Part shown: positions 18,580 through 25,754 of the stretch, piece after piece | How the letters are laid out: each line of letters starts with the position of its first letter | Position numbering within the stretch: position 1 is the first letter of the stretch | Source: an uncultured Opitutaceae bacterium | GTDB lineage: Bacteria; Verrucomicrobiota; Verrucomicrobiia; Opitutales; Opitutaceae | Reading direction: 5' to 3' | Assembly (NCBI GenBank): GCA_903887455.1 | Contig: CAISPT010000305.1 | Span: 1 to 33,841, forward strand | Length of the DNA: 33,841 nt | The notes under the pieces: generated by a model | Database searches by the model: none | What the model was told of the DNA's origin: nothing | Seen by the model: only the letters and a program-made list of their open reading frames with translations | Position numbers and translations under genes: made by a program

Positions 18580-19704
18580 CTAGCTCTGCCTCATCGGCAT
18601 GATGACGCAGATGAAGTTGTCTAGGGTCTTGAAGACGCCCGGGCTCACCTCGTCCTTAAGCTCGAGGAAGACCTCGTCCTTGGAGAGCGCCCGCAGCGGG
18701 TCGATCACGAAGGCGGGGTTAAAGGCGACCTGGAGGTCCGGGCCGCTGTAGCCTATCGCCATGGACTCGTGGGCCTCGCCGAAGTCCGGGCTCTGGGCCG
18801 TGATCTCCAGCAGGTTGCTCGTGAGCTTCATGCGGACCGAGTTGGACTTCTCGGAGCAGACGAGAGCGGCGCGGTGCACGCACTGCAGCAGGAGCTCGCG
18901 CTCAAGCTTGATCCTCTGGTGCGTCTCCTTGGGAATCACCTGCTGGTAGTTCGGGTAGCTCCCCTCGACGACCTTGGAGTAGAGGTAAACGCTGTCCACG
19001 AGCCCGCTGCCGTCCTTGTCGGTCCCGATCTGGAACGCGCAGCGGCGGTCGTTGAAGTTGATCTTCACCTTGTCCCCCTTGTCGAGGATCCGCGCCAGTT
19101 CGCTCACGGTCTTGGCCGGCAGGATGATGGCGCCCGTGCCCGCGGCCGGGATCACCATCTCCTTGGAGATCAGCGCCAGACGGCGGCCGTCGGTGGCCAC
19201 CAGGGAGAGGCTGCCCTCCTTGAAGTTGAAATAGACGCCGTTGAGCGTGTAGCGGGTCTCGTCCTGCGACTGGGCATAGGCGACACTCTTGAGCATCGCG
19301 GCCAGCTCATCCTGCTGGAGCGTGTGGGCCTTCTCGTCCCCGAACTCGGGCAGGGGAGGGAACTCGTCCTTGGCCATGCCCATGATCCGGAAGGTGGACC
19401 CGCCGGAGGAGATCTTCACCTGGTGGTTCGGCGAGGCGTCCACCGTCACGTCGGCGTTCGGAAGCTCGCGCACGATGCTGGCGAGCCTCTTCACCGGGAG
19501 CGTCACCGACCCCGTCTCCTTGACGTCTGCCTTAATCTTGCAGCGGATCCCGAGGTCCAGGTTCGTGGTCGTGAGCGAAAGCTGGTCCTTCTCGGCCTCG
19601 ATCAGCACGTTGCTGAGGATCGGCATGGTCGCCTTCGAGCCCACGACATTTAGGACCTGGGAGAGGCCATTGGCAAAGTGATCGCGGTTCGTCTTGAATT
19701 TCAT
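18580..19704 (-). CDS. dnaN: DNA polymerase III beta subunit (sliding clamp)
   Basis: This is the ring-shaped processivity clamp (374 residues, standard length), made of three similar domains. The N-terminal [32 protein letters not shown] is the family start. Further signatures are [12 protein letters not shown], the domain-two [28 protein letters not shown], and the C-terminal [13 protein letters not shown]. The last residues form the usual hydrophobic peptide-binding pocket (VIMPMR). The ATG at 19704 matches the family N-terminus. Unlike the common dnaA-dnaN order, the gene upstream on the same strand is pssA and no dnaA is seen. The 263-base upstream spacer contains an unusually AT-rich stretch. 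Confidence 0.98.
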   Translation of the reverse strand: MKFKTNRDHFANGLSQVLNVVGSKATMPILSNVLIEAEKDQLSLTTTNLDLGIRCKIKADVKETGSVTLPVKRLASIVRELPNADVTVDASPNHQVKISSGGSTFRIMGMAKDEFPPLPEFGDEKAHTLQQDELAAMLKSVAYAQSQDETRYTLNGVYFNFKEGSLSLVATDGRRLALISKEMVIPAAGTGAIILPAKTVSELARILDKGDKVKINFNDRRCAFQIGTDKDGSGLVDSVYLYSKVVEGSYPNYQQVIPKETHQRIKLERELLLQCVHRAALVCSEKSNSVRMKLTSNLLEITAQSPDFGEAHESMAIGYSGPDLQVAFNPAFVIDPLRALSKDEVFLELKDEVSPGVFKTLDNFICVIMPMRQS

Positions 19705-19738
19705 GTGTCCGGGGGTGATCCCGGTTGGAATGCGGGAT

Positions 19739-19800
19739 AAACTAACAAAGTTTAAATGACTGAGGGTTCAATAATGAATTAAAGCAGTAGTCGTATAAGG
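19739..19800. promoter_or_regulatory. AT-rich island upstream of dnaN
   Basis: By direct count this 62-base stretch is about 31% GC, the lowest I noticed in a window where most lines exceed 60%. It lies between dnaN and pssA. The surrounding spacer (19705-19967) also has an 8-bp inverted repeat AATGTCGG/CCGACATT (19875-19882 and 19937-19944) and one near DnaA box, TTATTCGCA at 19894-19902. A dnaN promoter is the simplest reading; a minus-strand TTGCTG - 17 bases - TACGAC pair is one weak candidate. An unwinding element is possible but unproven. Confidence 0.4.
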
Positions 19801-19967
19801 GGCTCGAAACACCAGCAACTCCAGCCTTTCGCTCGTAAAACGGGACTTTCCTGGCCGTGAGCAATTCCGGGCGCAATGTCGGTAACTGGCAGGTTATTCG
19901 CAGGGTTGGGGTTGCTCGGAAACGGCCGACACGTTCCCGACATTTTGTTCGTAGGCGATTCTGGGGC

Positions 19968-20861
19968 TCATTGGGGGGCCGCTTTTGGGGACCGTGAGCG
20001 CTTCCAATGCCTGAAAAGGCCGAAGAAGATGTACCCGAGGCAGAGGCTCATGAACGCGACCTCCTTGTAGACGAATACCAGGCCTAGGATCAGCACCAGG
20101 ACGACGAAGGTCCTCAGGCGGGTCTGGGTCTGCAGGTCCACGTTCTTGCCGCTAGGATACCTCACCGTGCTCATCATCAGGAAGGCGATGAGTAGCATGA
20201 GGAACGGGAGCCCGAGGGCGAACTTGTTGAGGGTCTTGTCCGTCTCCGCGAGCTTGAGAAGGAAGAGGACGAGGGACGCGACGGTCATCGCGGCCGCCGG
20301 GACGGGAAGCCCGATGAAATCCTTGCCCGAGTCCTTTGTCCCCCGGTGGAGCAGGGGATTGGTGATCACGTTGAAGCGGGCCAGGCGCATCGCCGCGAAC
20401 AGGAGGTAGAAGAAGCCGACAAACCCGCCGATGTCCCTGAACCACGGAAAACCCTGGGAGGGGGAAAGGATCAGGAAAAACATAAGGAAGGCGGGGGCCA
20501 TCCCGAACGAGACGACGTCGGCCAGGGAGTCGAACTCGGCGCCAAAGAGGGACTCTCGGCCGCCCATCCGGGCGAGCCTTCCGTCCAGCATGTCGAACAC
20601 GGCCGCGCCGAAGATGAAGTAAACGGCGTAGCGGTAATGGTCGGGGGCCGTGGCCGCCAGGTAGAGCCCGTCGTCGGAGGTGCCGGCCAACTTCGCCCGG
20701 ACGCAGCTAAGGACGGCCATGAAGCCGCACAGCAAGTTGCCCGCCGTCATCAGGTTGGGGAGGATGTAGATCCGGCTCGCCTGGGAGACGTTGTACGGGT
20801 CCTCGCGCGACGCCAGGTCGTCGTCTGCCTGCGGGTCGCGCCTGCGCCTTTGGAAGATCAT
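19968..20861 (-). CDS. pssA: CDP-diacylglycerol-serine O-phosphatidyltransferase
   Basis: PssA makes phosphatidylserine from CDP-diacylglycerol and serine, the first step to phosphatidylethanolamine. The CDP-alcohol phosphotransferase motif is complete in residues 90-115: D90, D93-G94, A97-R98, G107, D111 and D115 in MLDGRLARMGG and FGAEFDSLADVVSFG. Several membrane helices surround it. The ATG at 20861 overlaps the stop of the RelE-like gene as ATGA; longer in-frame starts run through that gene in the wrong frame. The protein has 297 residues with a charged N-terminus (FQRRRRDPQADDD). It ends 263 bases before dnaN. The type II (Bacillus-like) PssA family is the best match. Confidence 0.95.
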   Translation of the reverse strand: MIFQRRRRDPQADDDLASREDPYNVSQASRIYILPNLMTAGNLLCGFMAVLSCVRAKLAGTSDDGLYLAATAPDHYRYAVYFIFGAAVFDMLDGRLARMGGRESLFGAEFDSLADVVSFGMAPAFLMFFLILSPSQGFPWFRDIGGFVGFFYLLFAAMRLARFNVITNPLLHRGTKDSGKDFIGLPVPAAAMTVASLVLFLLKLAETDKTLNKFALGLPFLMLLIAFLMMSTVRYPSGKNVDLQTQTRLRTFVVLVLILGLVFVYKEVAFMSLCLGYIFFGLFRHWKRSRSPKAAPQ

Positions 20862-21208
20862 TTGGTGAGGCTTTCCAGGTATTTCCAGAACTTGGAGTGC
20901 TGCTCGACCAGCTGCTGCTCCGACACCGGCAGCCTGTTTCTCAGTAGGAAATCCTCGAGCGAATTCTTGTGGAGGATGTAGATCACGTGGAGCGTGTCCC
21001 CGTCCACGTCGAAGTAGAACCGGTGCTCGCCAGCCCTCAGCCGGAAGAAGGTCTTGCCGTCCCTGTGGAACCGTCCCAGCGGCTCGCGCGGGTGCTCCAA
21101 GTCCGAGGACTTTACGCTGCTGATGGGTTCGACAACCTCGAGCTGCGCCAGCGTCTCGAGCTTGTTCAGTTCCCGCATGGCTTGCTCTGAAAAGGTAACC
21201 TGATACAT
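20858..21208 (-). CDS. RelE/ParE-fold protein translationally coupled to pssA
   Basis: This is a 116-residue protein with the RelE/ParE toxin fold pattern: MYQVTFSEQAMRELNKLETLAQLEVVEPIS, then LGRFHRDGKTFFRLRAGEHRFYFDVDGDTLHVIYILHKNSLEDFL. The RLRAGEHRFYF strand and the IYILHKNSLEDF end are typical of RelE-like RNases, though the longer tail (about 25 residues after DFLL) is less usual. No antitoxin gene adjoins it: upstream is a divergent threonine deaminase, downstream is pssA, whose ATG overlaps its stop. It may have been adopted for a household role linked to membrane lipid synthesis, or act through a distant partner. Toxicity cannot be judged. Confidence 0.75.
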   Translation of the reverse strand: MYQVTFSEQAMRELNKLETLAQLEVVEPISSVKSSDLEHPREPLGRFHRDGKTFFRLRAGEHRFYFDVDGDTLHVIYILHKNSLEDFLLRNRLPVSEQQLVEQHSKFWKYLESLTK

Positions 21209-21225
21209 CGGTTCGTCTGGGGTCT

Positions 21226-21240
21226 AAACCCGTACGGTTT
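21226..21240. promoter_or_regulatory. Near-palindrome in a divergent promoter region
   Basis: AAACCCGTACGGTTT would be a perfect palindrome but for one extra C. It lies in the 59-base spacer between the RelE-like gene (leftward) and the threonine deaminase gene (rightward). An operator, possibly shared, is inferred only from symmetry and position. Confidence 0.3.
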
Positions 21241-21267
21241 ACCCGCAACGCTATTCCATGCAAAACG

Positions 21268-22479
21268 ATGGCAGAAAAGCCCGTAACTCTCGCTGACATC
21301 CGGGCTGCCCGCCGCCGCATAAGGGGCGGGGTCATCCTGACGCCCTGCCCCGAATCGATCCCGCTGAGCGAGATCACCGGGGCCAGGATCGTCTGCAAGC
21401 TGGATAACTTCCAAAGGACGGGCTCATTCAAGGAACGCGGCGCCAGGAACGCGCTCCTAAGGCTGCCCCGTAGCATCCGGGCCCGCGGCGTCGTGGCCGC
21501 CTCGGCCGGCAACCATGCGCTGGGGCTCGCCTACCACGGCCGTCTTCTCGGCATCCCGGTCACGGTCGTGATGCCGGAGTTCGCCCCGCTAATAAAGATC
21601 GCCACCTGCCGGCGGCTCGGGGCCCGGGTGGTCCTCCACGGCGGCGACTTTGCCGAGGCCAGGGCCGAGGCCGAGCGTCTGGTCTCGTCCGAGGGGCTCG
21701 CCTACATCCACGGATTCGACGATCCGGACATCATCGCCGGGCAGGGGACACTGGGCCTAGAGATCCTCGAGCAGGTGCCCGACGTGGACGCGATCCTGTG
21801 CCCGGTCGGGGGCGGCGGGCTCCTGGCGGGCGTGGCGACGGCGGTGAAGGCCCTTCGCCCGAGGGTGAGGGTGATCGCGGTCGAAAGCGTCGCCACCGGC
21901 AACCTCACGGCAGCGCTAAAGGCGGGCCGTCCCGCCCGGGTTTCCCGGCGCGCGACCTTGGCGGACGGCCTGGCGACCCTCTCGGTCGGTGAAAGGGCGT
22001 TTCGGCAGATCCGGGGCCGCGTGGACAGCGTCGTCCGGGTCGAGGAGAAGTGGATCTCGCTGGCGATCCTGAGGATGCTCGAGCTTGAGAAGACGGTGGT
22101 GGAGGGCGCGGCGGCTGTCCCGCTGGCCGCGATGATGTCCGGCGCCGTCCGGGGCCTTCGCGGCAAGCGGGTGGCGCTCGTGGTGTGCGGCGGCAACATC
22201 GACCCGGTGGTCCTGGGTCGGGTGATCGAGAAGGGGCTGGTCCACGACGGCCGACTCACGCGTTTCACGGTCAGGATCTCGGACCGGCCGGGAGGCCTGG
22301 CGGAGCTCTGCCGCGTGATCGCCTCCTGCGGGGCGAGTGTCAACCAGGTCGACCATGACAGGGCCTTCAGTGGGCCGGACGTGACGGCGACGCACGTGGT
22401 CTGCACCGTTGAGACCCGCGACCGGAACCACGCGTCCGAGCTGCGGAGGGCCCTCAAGAAGGCCGGCTTCCACGCGTGA
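21268..22479 (+). CDS. ilvA: Threonine ammonia-lyase with C-terminal ACT domain
   Basis: This is a pyridoxal-phosphate fold-type II dehydratase converting threonine to 2-oxobutanoate and ammonia. The PLP lysine is K55 in TGSFKERGA; ASAGNHALGLAYH binds the substrate, and the phosphate loop GGGGLLAG is at residues 181-188. A single ACT domain occupies about residues 328-403 (RFTVRISDRPGGLAELCRVIA), as in catabolic-length threonine deaminases of about 400 residues, not the two-ACT biosynthetic type. The ATG at 21268 has no clear Shine-Dalgarno sequence. Its TGA overlaps the GTG start of the transporter fusion gene (GTGA). ilvA is the closest symbol; tdcB-like regulation cannot be excluded. Confidence 0.92.
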   Translation: MAEKPVTLADIRAARRRIRGGVILTPCPESIPLSEITGARIVCKLDNFQRTGSFKERGARNALLRLPRSIRARGVVAASAGNHALGLAYHGRLLGIPVTVVMPEFAPLIKIATCRRLGARVVLHGGDFAEARAEAERLVSSEGLAYIHGFDDPDIIAGQGTLGLEILEQVPDVDAILCPVGGGGLLAGVATAVKALRPRVRVIAVESVATGNLTAALKAGRPARVSRRATLADGLATLSVGERAFRQIRGRVDSVVRVEEKWISLAILRMLELEKTVVEGAAAVPLAAMMSGAVRGLRGKRVALVVCGGNIDPVVLGRVIEKGLVHDGRLTRFTVRISDRPGGLAELCRVIASCGASVNQVDHDRAFSGPDVTATHVVCTVETRDRNHASELRRALKKAGFHA

Positions 22480-24785
22480 GGGCCCGTTTCACCGCCAGGC
22501 TTCTCGCGGCGGGACTGCTGGCGGTCCTGGTCGCCCGGGCCTCGGAACCCGTTGAACTCGATGTGCCCGTGTTCGAGGGCGGCTACGGCCTCGGGTTCTA
22601 TCGGGACACGGCCAGAGAGTTCGAGAGGGTGACGCCCGGCGTCAGGGTGCACATCTACGGAAGCCCCCGCGTCCAGGACCAGGTGAGGGTCCGCATCATC
22701 GACGGGAATCCCCCGGACGCGGCGTCTGTGCCTTACATCCTTTGGACGACCCTGGTCCGAAGCGGAAAGATGGTCGACCTGCGCCCCTACCTTGAGGGAA
22801 GGAACTGGGAGGGCGACGCGAGGTGGGCCGATACGTTCAGCCCGGGGACGCTCGACTCGTGGAGGATCGACGGGGGCGTGTACGGGCTGCCCATGGTGTA
22901 CTCGTGCTGGACGATCTTCTACAACCGGAGCCTCTTCCGGGAGCACGGATGGGCGGTGCCAGGGACCTGGGATGAGTTCTTCGCGCTCTGCGCAAGGGCG
23001 CGGGCCGCGGGCCTTGCGCCGGTCAGCCTCCCCGGGACCCGCTGGCTCTACGGGGATGCGTTCTTCCGCGCGGCCTACCACAACCTGGCGGGCCCCGAGG
23101 GCTGGGACGCCATCAACGAACTAAAGCCGGGCGCCTGGCTGGACCCGAGGCTTGTGCGCTCGGCCGGCATCCTCGCGCGGGTGACCCGCGACTGCGCGCA
23201 GCCGGGGTGGGAGGGCGAGACGGCGCAGGGGGCCGAGCTCTACTTCCTGGAGGGGCGCTCCGCGATGACCGTGTCGGGGTCCTGGTTCTTCACCGAGATG
23301 GCCGGCCGGATACCCGACGGCATGGACGTCGGGACGATGAACTTCCCGGTGTTCTCGGACGGGGCTGCGGACCCCACAACGGTACAGGGCGGGAGCGACT
23401 GCTTCTTCGTCTTTCGGACCGGGAGTGCGGCGAGGCAGCGGGCGACGATCGACTTCCTCAGGTTCATGACGTCGCGCGCGAGGGCCGAGGCGATGGTCCG
23501 CATGACGGACGCCCCGGTCGCCGTCCGTGGGGTTCCCGCGGCGGCCTATTCGACGCGGATGAGGGACACGGCCGCGCTGATTGCGGGCGCGGGGGCGTCG
23601 TTCAACATGCCGCAGACCATGATGCTTCCTCCGGTGATCCGACAGGCGCGGGTCGACGAGACGCGGGCCCTGATGTCCGGAAGGATCACACCGGAGCAAT
23701 TTGCGTCTGCCCTGGAGTCCGCTGCCATTTCGGACAGGAGGCGCAGGACGGAACCCGACCGCGTCGAGTACCGCCACCCGGTGGCCGGGACTGCGCTCAT
23801 CCTCGCCGTTGTCATCGCCGCCGCGGCCATCCTTTTCGGGCGCCTGGCGGCCCTCAGGAAGGGGAGGGCGGGAGAGCCGGAGGCTTTCGGGCCCCTGCGC
23901 GCGGCGATGGGCGTGGGTTTCGTCGGTCCGGCCCTTGGACTCTATGGGGCCTTCATGGTCGCACCTGCGCTCACGGCATTCCTCTGGGCGTTCACCCACT
24001 GGGACGGCATCGGGGCGCGAACATGGGCCGGGCTCTACAACTTCAAGTCGCTACTCTACGACGGGGACGCGCTATGGACCGCCCTCGGCAACAACCTCTT
24101 CCTGATGGTGGTGCCGGCGCTTATTGTCGTGCCCCTGGCGCTTCTCTTCGCCCTCCTCATCCACCGCGGCGTCTGGGGCGCGGGCGCCTTCCGGATGATC
24201 CTGCTCTTCCCGAACCTGCTTGGGGGGATCGCGGCCACGCTCATCTGGCTGAGCGCCTACCAGCCGCACGGGGGCCTGGTGAACGCAGGCCTCTCGGGTT
24301 TGGGGCGCCTTGTCGGATCGGAATGGCTCCGCTCCTTTGCGGATTACCCGTGGCTCGCCGAGGAGCACCTCTACGCGGCCCTGATCCCGATCTACATCTG
24401 GATGGCCTGCGGTTTCAACCTGATCCTGTACCTGGCGGCGATGGAGGGGATCGACCCGCAGCTCTACGAGGCGGCCGAGATCGACGGGGCGCCCGGCTGG
24501 ATGCAGTTCCTGCGGATCACGCTGCCGATGATCCGGGGCGTGATCGCGATCTCGGCCGTGTTCCTGGTCATTGCGGGTCTGAACGCCTTCGAGATGGTGT
24601 GGCTTCTCACCTCCCAGGACCCCTCGGCGTCGGTGAGCACGCTCGGGACGTTGCTGGTGACTACGATGTTCAAGGACTTTGACATCGGGCGTGCCGCGGC
24701 GCTCGCCGTGATCCTCTTCTCGCTCGTCCTCCTCGGGAGCGCGGCCGTCCTGCGCGTGTTCAGGGCGGAGGACGTCGACGCCTAG
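22476..24785 (+). CDS. ABC transporter solute-binding protein fused to MalF-type permease
   Basis: This 769-residue protein joins two usually separate parts of a carbohydrate-type ABC importer. Residues 1-22 resemble a signal sequence; 25-430 form a family 1 solute-binding protein (IYNRSLF-like FYNRSLFREHGW, VPGTWDEFFALC, FLEGRSAMTVSGSWFF). A membrane segment at 437-459 tethers it. Residues 470-769 form a MalF-like permease with several helices and the EAA loop YEAAEIDGAPGWMQFLRITLP (664-683), which contacts the ATPase. Translation starts at GTG overlapping the threonine deaminase stop. No stop or frameshift separates the halves. No ATPase gene lies nearby. The substrate is unknown; sugars are usual for the family. 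Confidence 0.9.
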   Translation: MRARFTARLLAAGLLAVLVARASEPVELDVPVFEGGYGLGFYRDTAREFERVTPGVRVHIYGSPRVQDQVRVRIIDGNPPDAASVPYILWTTLVRSGKMVDLRPYLEGRNWEGDARWADTFSPGTLDSWRIDGGVYGLPMVYSCWTIFYNRSLFREHGWAVPGTWDEFFALCARARAAGLAPVSLPGTRWLYGDAFFRAAYHNLAGPEGWDAINELKPGAWLDPRLVRSAGILARVTRDCAQPGWEGETAQGAELYFLEGRSAMTVSGSWFFTEMAGRIPDGMDVGTMNFPVFSDGAADPTTVQGGSDCFFVFRTGSAARQRATIDFLRFMTSRARAEAMVRMTDAPVAVRGVPAAAYSTRMRDTAALIAGAGASFNMPQTMMLPPVIRQARVDETRALMSGRITPEQFASALESAAISDRRRRTEPDRVEYRHPVAGTALILAVVIAAAAILFGRLAALRKGRAGEPEAFGPLRAAMGVGFVGPALGLYGAFMVAPALTAFLWAFTHWDGIGARTWAGLYNFKSLLYDGDALWTALGNNLFLMVVPALIVVPLALLFALLIHRGVWGAGAFRMILLFPNLLGGIAATLIWLSAYQPHGGLVNAGLSGLGRLVGSEWLRSFADYPWLAEEHLYAALIPIYIWMACGFNLILYLAAMEGIDPQLYEAAEIDGAPGWMQFLRITLPMIRGVIAISAVFLVIAGLNAFEMVWLLTSQDPSASVSTLGTLLVTTMFKDFDIGRAAALAVILFSLVLLGSAAVLRVFRAEDVDA

Positions 24786-24789
24786 CACC

Positions 24790-25650
24790 ATGGACCCCCA
24801 CAACACACGGAGGAAGTTCTCAAGGCGGGTGGCGCTGGCCGCACTCCTCGGGTACGCGGCCTGGCTCGTCTTCCCGATGGTCTGGGTCGTGTACTCCTCG
24901 CTCAAGGCCGACGACGCCATCTTCAGGGACACGTTTTCGCCGCCGTCCCTGGGGGACCTCCACACGGAGAACTACACGAGGGCCTGGAGCGGGGCCCACT
25001 TTGGGGAGTACTTCCTCAATTCGGTTCTGGTGACCGGCGCCTCGGTGGCGCTCATCGTGGCGCTCGGCTCCCTGGCCGCCTATGCGCTTGCGAGGTTCAC
25101 GCACCCGCTCGGGCGCCTCGCCTTCGCCCTCATCATCGCGGGTCTCACGATCCCCTCGCAGCTCGCTGTGATCCCGCTGTTCTTTGAGATGAGGGCCATG
25201 GGGCTCCTCAACTCGAGGGTGGGGCTCATCCTTGCCTACACGGCCAACGGCCTGCCCTTTGCGGTGTTTGTGCTGGCGGGATTCTTCCGGCTGCTCCCGA
25301 GGTCCCTGTACGAGGCCGCTGTCGTCGACGGTTGCGGGGAGTTCGCCGCGTTCTGGCGGGTCCTCCTGCCGCTGGCGCGACCCGGCCTGGTCACGGTGGC
25401 CATCTTCCAGTTCATCGGTGTTTGGAAGGAATACTTCTACGCCTTCATGCTGGTGAGCGGCGATGCCGAGGGCTCGGCGCGGACCCTTCCTCTCGGTCTT
25501 GCAAACCTGTCGATAGCGGCCGAGTACCGCAGCGAGTACGGCATGCTCTTTGCCGGGATCATCCTGGTGACGCTCCCGATCCTGATCGTCTACGCCGTGC
25601 TGCAGCGGCAGATCGTCCGAGGAATCGCGGCGGGTGCCCTGAAGGGATGA
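24790..25650 (+). CDS. MalG-type ABC transporter permease
   Basis: This is the second permease of the importer (286 residues). About six helices are visible, starting VALAALLGYAAWLVFPMVWVVYSSLK. The segment NYTRAWSGAHFGEYFLNSVLVTG and the EAA loop YEAAVVDGCGEFAAFWRVLLPLARPGLV are typical of the MalG/UgpE family. It starts four bases after the fusion gene and should pair with that gene's permease half to form the channel. The ATP-hydrolysing subunit is missing from the window, so a shared MsmX/UgpC-type ATPase encoded elsewhere is expected. The next gene (S53 peptidase) starts 104 bases later without a clear terminator between. Confidence 0.92.
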   Translation: MDPHNTRRKFSRRVALAALLGYAAWLVFPMVWVVYSSLKADDAIFRDTFSPPSLGDLHTENYTRAWSGAHFGEYFLNSVLVTGASVALIVALGSLAAYALARFTHPLGRLAFALIIAGLTIPSQLAVIPLFFEMRAMGLLNSRVGLILAYTANGLPFAVFVLAGFFRLLPRSLYEAAVVDGCGEFAAFWRVLLPLARPGLVTVAIFQFIGVWKEYFYAFMLVSGDAEGSARTLPLGLANLSIAAEYRSEYGMLFAGIILVTLPILIVYAVLQRQIVRGIAAGALKG

Positions 25651-25754
25651 AGTGAAAGGGCGCCAGGCTCGGGAATCGGGCTGATATTGCCTAACCTCAT
25701 ATTCTCCCCGAACTTCCCCTCTCCGCCTCGGTCGTATGGTCGAGACCCCAGCCC

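Noticed and set aside
19705-19967. Full replication origin
   Set aside because: Only one near DnaA box and two poor ones were found, with no cluster, so an origin is not called as a feature.
19876-20070. Possible small plus-strand gene of 64 codons
   Set aside because: More than half is antisense to the pssA 3' end, no ribosome site is seen and the product has no recognisable pattern.
20985-20993. CACGTGG in the RelE-like gene as a second parS site
   Set aside because: Only the centre and right half resemble parS; the left half lacks the needed TGTT, so symmetry is missing.
20862-21512. N-terminal extension of pssA
   Set aside because: It covers the RelE-like gene and part of the divergent deaminase in the wrong frame; the family starts at the ATG at 20861.
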